Below are positions 59,001 through 64,000 of a stretch of 64,000 bases of DNA, in pieces (positions within the stretch are counted from its first letter, which is position 1; every line of letters begins with the position of its first letter). The notes under the pieces were generated by a model. The model was not told the origin of the DNA and made no database searches. It saw only the letters and a program-made list of their open reading frames with translations. The DNA lies in assembly GCF_001411555.2 (NCBI RefSeq), contig NC_049904.1, positions 20,969,370 to 21,033,369 on the forward strand, in the 5' to 3' direction. Origin of the DNA: Juglans regia. Its lineage: Eukaryota > Streptophyta > Magnoliopsida > Fagales > Juglandaceae. The position numbers and the translations under genes are program-made.

Positions 59001-62000
59001 TGATTTTAAATAAAAATTAAAAATTGAATAAAATATTGTTATAATATTTTTTTAATATTATTATTATTTTAAAATTTGAAAAAAATTAAATTTTTTATTA
59101 TATATTATATAATAATTTATAAAAATTGTAATAATGAGATGAGATAAAATGAGATAGATTGCGATGATTTTGATAGTATTATGACGTCGGAAGTTCATAT
59201 TATATCTATTCGGGATCTGTGCTGTTTGAATTTTTTCTAAGCTAAATGAATTTCAAAGTCGGAAATAGAACCTGCACCATGGATCTGACATCTTGTCATT
59301 AATCCTTTAATATGCCTTGAACTATATATCCTTGTCATGCAGACATCTAGAAGGGCAGGATCTTTCTGGTGTGCTTCCAACATCCCTTGTGAAGCTGCCT
59401 CACACAACGATGATGTAAGTAAAGTAACCAACTAATTAATTAATATCTGAAAGAATAAAAATATTTATAGTTCAAATCTAATTGCACGCTTTCCTCTTGG
59501 TTTCAGTGATTTGACTCGAAACTATCTGACTGGTACAATTCCATCCGAATGGACTTCTCTAAAGTTGGAAATTCTGTAAGTATTTTATTGGGATCCTTTA
59601 ATATAACACATTATAATACATTAATCACTCATAACTTTTCAATTAATGCTCATTCTTGTTGAATTAAAATAATTGGCTACAGGTCCACTTCTGTAAACAA
59701 GTTATCGGGAAGAATTCCAAGCTACCTGGGAAAAATTACCACTCTTAAACATTTGTATGCTCTTTTATTTGGAAAAACCGCACAATAGATTGATTTTTGT
59801 TTTCCCGGTTTTCAATTTGACGAAGACTATTATTTGTATTTACAGGAGCATAGAGAACAATTGGTTTTCTGGAACTGTTCCCCCTGAGATTGGGAAGTTG
59901 GTGAACTTGGAGAAACTGTTAGTATTTTCACCTATCCTCTTGTTCAATGATTTATGTATTCAAATAACACTAACTTCAACTGGTCTGTAAAGACAAATGA
60001 ATTCAAGCTGTTTGTAAAAAAGTATCACAAACCGTGAGTCCATGCATGAGAGCCTTCCAATATATATATATCGTATGTACAATGAAGTGAAAGAAAATAA
60101 AAGGAAACTAATTAACTAGCCTTTTACAAAAGATTTGTGTTGAATTTTTCCATATAAAGCATGTGTAGCTTTTGTGTTATTGACGTGAATCTGGTTGGCT
60201 TGAGTCTCGGTTTCCATAGAGGGATTAGCAGCAATTATGTTGTGGATGTGGGTCTCGGTTTCCATAGGGGGGAGCTGGAGCCGTTAGGGTGAAATGGGTC
60301 TTAGTTTCCATAGACGAAATTGTAGCCGTTGGGGTTATTTGAGTCTGAGTTTCCATAGAGTGTAGCCGTTGAGTCTTTCTGATCTGTGGCATTATCTTCA
60401 ATAGTCTGAATTTCCCATTTGGTGGCTGCAGTATCCTCAACGCTAACTTCCTCACTGGAGAGTTGCCAGTCGATCTCACTTATCTCACAAACTTAACTGA
60501 ACTGTGAGTGATTGTAAGCCATTTGTATTCTGATACTAATTTTACATGTTTTCTTGGGAAAACACATGTTTGGATGTTACCCAATCTTGTTTCTGCCTTG
60601 ACCAAATGCAGTAGGATTAGCAGTAACAACTTCACTGGAAGAATACCTGATTTTTTCAATAGTTGGAAAAAGCTTCAGAAATTGTATGTATTTTCTTTTT
60701 CTAAATATATCATTTAAATGTCTTCTTGTAGAATATTCTAATGAAATCTAACATAAGAGAATTATGCTCTTAATAGAGAGATCCAAGCTAGCGGTCTCAC
60801 GGGGCCCATTCCTCAAAGCATTTCTGTCTTGAGTAATTTAACTGAGCTGTAAGTTCTATTGTCTAAGGGTTCTTTAGCTGTAAAATCTATATGATTTCTT
60901 CCTTTTGTACTCAAATTAATAAGATTTATTGCTTAAGACAATAACAGTCATGGATGATGCAATTTTGTGCAGAAGAATTAGTGACTTAATTGGTGAGGGT
61001 TCAATATTTCCGAACTTAACTAGCATGAAAAACATGAATAGATTGTAAGTCATCTTCTACCACAAAATTTTAAGAACTGCAGCAATACAAAGTCATAGCA
61101 TTTTTGCTTAGATGATGTTCTTCAACGTTGCAGGATGTTAAGGAGCTGCAATCTCTCGGGACAAATTCCGGGATACATATCAAAAGAAATGCCAAATCTC
61201 CAAACTTTGTAGTTCTTCTGTACCTTTTTGTTTGTCTCATTTCTATTTCTAATGAAAGAAAAACCAAAGTGGGTTGTGTGCATTATACCACTCTCTGCGA
61301 TCGCCCTAAAAACAAGCCAGCAACATGCAATGATCAATGTCATAAAAGACTTTAGTGTCTCTACCCTTCCGCCAGTTAGTTTTGGGTTGACAGACAAACT
61401 CAGTATGGTTCAATCATTATAATTTCATAGATTAGTTTTGGGGTGTGTCTACAACTGCTGTCTGTAATTGCGTGGTGCGAAGTTGAGTTCTATCAAATTC
61501 TGAATTTGTCTTCCCTAATATCAATTTTTTTTTCACGAGTACCAATTTCGTTCTGCTGGATTGACAGCCAACAATCCAACACATAACTCGAAACTCCAGA
61601 TACTAGGAGACACTGCTAATTAATTATCTTCATTGAGAACGTTGTTTTTTTTTTTTTTTTTTTTCTGTTTTGGGTAGCATAAGTACTAATATATGTTCGT
61701 ACTAATTAGATTTTTTATGGTTCTACATTTTTTTTTAAAAATTTCCTTCTTATTAAGGATGTTCCATACTCTTGAATAAAGATTTTTCTCATTCTTTACT
61801 GGATTTGAGATCTCACGTTATAATGAGGTCATGTACTTCTGAAAATAGCAGCACGACAGTAGACGAATTTGAGGCTTTACTTTGTATTAATTCCAGGAAC
61901 TTCTCGATCTCTTTTCCTTCCCTCATTCTTTAGCTGTACTTTAAGTTATATTCTCTCCCTACCAGGATAGTGTCCTTATTTCTTTCTTCCGGATCATTAA

Positions 62001-63633
62001 TATTTATCCTATTTTTTTAATATTCTGTTCCTTTTAGAAAGCAGTTATTTAGGGTTGTATTTGTTTTTTGCTAGGCTCCTATCTGCAGTTGTCAATTTCT
62101 ATGAACAACGTGTAGTTTTTGTTAAGCTGTCGTCTCAGCAATAAATTATAATGTTTTCATTGGAAAGAAATGTCCATTAGCTTACTTATAGAACATGTTC
62201 TGATCGAGAGAAAAACATTTTCCTGTATATATATTGTCTTCGTGATTCTATCTTTAAACCACATTAATCTCTACGCAATTTTACTGTTCTTTTGTACACT
62301 GACAACTTTATCATTATATCCCTGCAGAGATCTGAGCTTCAATAGATTGGAAGGAAATGTTCCAGAGTTTGATGATAGAGCAAAGTTGCAGCACCTGTAT
62401 GTGTTGATTCAAAATCTAGCTATATTTCGGAGAAGTTTTAATAAATAATGAACAAGTACTACTAGGTCAAATTAAACATACAAAGGGACAAAGATAGGTG
62501 ACATGATTTGGCTTTTTCGTTCCATGCCTTGTCAGAGAAGATGCAAGCTGAGATTTCACTATAACCAAACAGATCCTTATCTATCTATAACTATAGCCTA
62601 GCTTCCATCTATCTGTTCTAGGATGCAGTTGAAAGAAATATAAAATCATGTATATTAATTCATGGGAGCATGAGGCATAGAGGCCTTTAATTCCTGTAGT
62701 TGTGATTCTGTAGAAACCGTACGTATGTAGGAATATACATATTAGGGAATTATTTTGGTTGTTGTACCCATATTATAAGTATTCCACCCTGTTTGTGTAT
62801 CCCATTTTGTGCTTATTTCAAAATGTATTTTCCCTCTGAATTATCTTCCATTGTTAATCTCGATAATGTTTGTTGGTCTGAGCCTGAATTGATCATAATG
62901 AAATTTTCAAAGGTAAATTGAACTATTGGTAACTGGCCTGAAAGTTTAGTGTTAGGTTTCAATGCCAATCGATTGGTTGTCTTTAATTAACCAGAGTACG
63001 TAAGATTATCTTGCTATTTGAACAGGTTTCTGACAAGCAACTTGCTCAACGGGACAGTTCCGGACTGGATCAAACGAAGAGATTATCACGAGTACATAAA
63101 TTCATCTTAAATTCTACTTCAAATTTCTGTAACCTTATTAATTTTTTTCCTTTCTTCCTTAATTTTTGAATGTATGAAGAGTTATTAATGGAAACTATGT
63201 ACATCCATTTGCAGTGATCTAGATCTTTCTTACAATAACTTCTTAGAGAGTTCTATGCCACCATCTTGTCGAGACACACTGTGAGAAAAACTTCGCCATT
63301 TGTAATCTAAATTTCAGCCTACGTGACTAGTACTGCATACTCTGTACTTATCTTTAAAGATTTCTTGTTTTTCTAACTAAGCTGACTATTTAATTTCTTG
63401 TTTCATCAGAAATTTATTTGAAAGCTTCTCTGGACAGGACTCGTAAGCTTCTAAACTTGTGAACTTAATTACAATAATAACCATCTTGATTTCCTTTTAC
63501 TTTGATTTTGCCAACTTTTTCCCGTTTCCATTGTACTTTTTCACGAGCTCATCATGCACGCTCCTTTCTTGTACTGTTTAACCCAAATATAGATCAGTTG
63601 GCGAGTGCCCGAAGAACCTTCCTTGTTCAAAAG
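56051..63633 (+). CDS. LRR-malectin receptor-like kinase, copy 2 (5' part; runs off window)
   Basis: Exons 56051-56177, 58623-58806, 59343-59414, 59507-59575, 59683-59754, 59846-59917, 60432-60503, 60612-60683, 60777-60848, 60973-61044, 61134-61208, 62328-62396, 63026-63091, 63215-63280, 63410-63442 and 63593-63633, all joining in phase to about 411 codons without a stop. Exon 1 is a secretion signal (PLMILLLCMGVTVTMNVKAQ) at the first suitable Met. Exon 2 is the cap (VEALKEIATELRMKDW ... CNCAYPGG), exons 3-14 are LRR modules, and 15-16 are the Cys linker. Malectin, membrane and kinase exons must lie beyond 64000. LRR exons are nearly identical to copy 1; the cap exon is not. Most likely the functional member of the pair, but the kinase is unseen. 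Confidence 0.88.
56178..58622 (+). other. Intron 1 of receptor copy 2
   Basis: Contains an antisense LINE tail (56285 to about 57110), then AT-rich DNA with MITE-like blocks at about 57650-57850 (ctggtttggtttgg ... ataaccaaacg) and 57855-58160, and the block 58187-58228 that is inverted relative to intron 1 of copy 1. It lacks the copia element of copy 1. Confidence 0.65.
56285..57110 (-). mobile_element. 5'-truncated LINE tail (RNase H end)
   Basis: The T-run 56285-56297 is the A-tail of a minus-strand LINE. Frames 56613-56870 and 56323-56628 encode the C-terminal RNase H-like domain with its key positions kept: KINCDAAFN (Asp), PVIAEILALSSAMEL (Glu), FEGDALKVI (Asp) and KGNNVAHSLAKLGL (His). 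One frame change near 56620 separates them. Everything upstream of RNase H is missing, as usual for incomplete LINE insertion. A TSD was not found by eye. Confidence 0.8.
58970..59190. mobile_element. MITE-like element in intron 2, copy 2
   Basis: tggaatttggatagtgagatag at the left and atgagatgagataaaatgagatag at the right around an AT-rich middle; the same family words as the other MITEs. Intron 2 of copy 1 has no such block. Confidence 0.5.
59985..60400. repeat. Insertion with four-copy minisatellite in intron 6, copy 2
   Basis: Copy 1 intron 6 is about 100 bases (22653-22754); copy 2 carries ~415 extra bases. Inside, the word gtct(c/t)(g/a)(g/a)gtttccatag starts at 60204, 60252, 60298 and 60343, giving a degenerate tandem repeat of 45-48 bases with gtagccgtt in the later units. 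The minus-strand open frame at 60225-60479 only reflects this repeat. Confidence 0.75.
61209..62327 (+). other. Intron 11 of receptor copy 2
   Basis: A 1.1-kb intron that matches much of 23505-24622, but with a different MITE/T-run content. No exon-like frame seen. Confidence 0.6.
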
Positions 63634-64000
63634 GTAACTATATATACCTAATCGCCAAGCTTTCCTCTCTAGAGTAATGCCAGGGATAAAGGTATGCAAG
63701 CCTAGTAGTGGATATGAGCACCTTTATAAAAAGTTAGCGAGTCCCACAAAAAAAGAGTAGAATCTAATTCCTCTTTTTATTAAAAGACTTGTACAAGATT
63801 TGCATGAACTTGCACTAATCATTTTTTGATTTCCAGTCTGTCCTGTGCAAGTTTGATGTAAATCATTGTAAAGTGAGACCACATAATAATTAGTGGGATT
63901 AGGCTTTACTTCTTTACTTTTTCTCATAAAAGGGAATTGCATGCAGCTTGTACATGACCCTCTAAGACCTTGTATCTAACGGTGAATCTATGATGTTTGG
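63634..64000. other. Intron 16 of receptor copy 2, with shared MITE
   Basis: From about 63672 (agagtaatgccaggga) the MITE known from copy 1 at 25998 occurs at the same intron position. The window ends just before where the malectin exon should start. Confidence 0.65.

Noticed and set aside
1..64000. CRISPR arrays, bacterial operons, tRNA or rRNA genes
   Set aside because: No regular repeat-spacer array was seen; gene structure is eukaryotic; no convincing tRNA box A/B pair or rRNA segment was noticed by eye. A tRNA scan would settle the latter.

Overview
This window looks like nuclear DNA of a woody eudicot. Genes have many introns with GT-AG borders, the intergenic DNA is very AT-rich, and plant retrotransposon lineages (Athila and Tekay-like Ty3/gypsy, Ty1/copia, plant L1-type LINE) and short MITE-like repeats are abundant. 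The MITE style would fit Fagales (walnut/oak relatives), but that is only an impression.

The backbone is a tandem duplication of a leucine-rich-repeat receptor kinase gene of LRR-RLK subfamily VIII-2 (LRRs, malectin domain, one membrane helix, cytoplasmic Ser/Thr kinase; Arabidopsis At1g53430/At1g07650/RFK1 type). Copy 1 runs 14423-39058 in 24 exons that join in frame to about 1011 codons. Its kinase carries an in-frame stop (TAG 37356-37358, where the family has Trp) and a Tyr in place of the HRD His, so it is probably broken. Copy 2 starts at 56051; its first 16 exons (to 63633) are intact and the gene runs off the right edge. The upstream DNA of both copies is also duplicated (1-about 1745 matches 48264-about 49760; about 4140-4400 matches about 54060-54330).

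Layout: 1-4408 duplicated arm and MITE cluster; 4414-13586 Athila element on the minus strand with exact target-site duplication (TSD); 14423-39058 receptor copy 1, holding a copia element in intron 1 (15529-20238), and in intron 19 a nearly full-length LINE (28635-33439) plus a sense-oriented, 5'-truncated S-domain receptor kinase (34916-36570); 39522-40925 an LRR-XII receptor kinase pseudogene on the minus strand; about 41700-46600 a decayed Tekay-like gypsy element; 46615-48240 a piece of a long LTR whose relative is a solo LTR at 50163-51857 in the opposite orientation; 48264-56050 the second upstream arm; 56051-64000 receptor copy 2.

The most interesting configuration is the nested kinase. 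The only kinase reading frame without a visible lesion downstream of copy 1's membrane exon is the S-domain-type kinase in intron 19, and a splice acceptor there matches the phase of the membrane-exon donor. A receptor with the copy 1 ectodomain and a foreign kinase is therefore conceivable. Also notable: the N-terminal cap exon differs strongly between the copies while the LRR exons are almost identical, and dated insertions (empty sites, shared MITEs) order the events at the locus.
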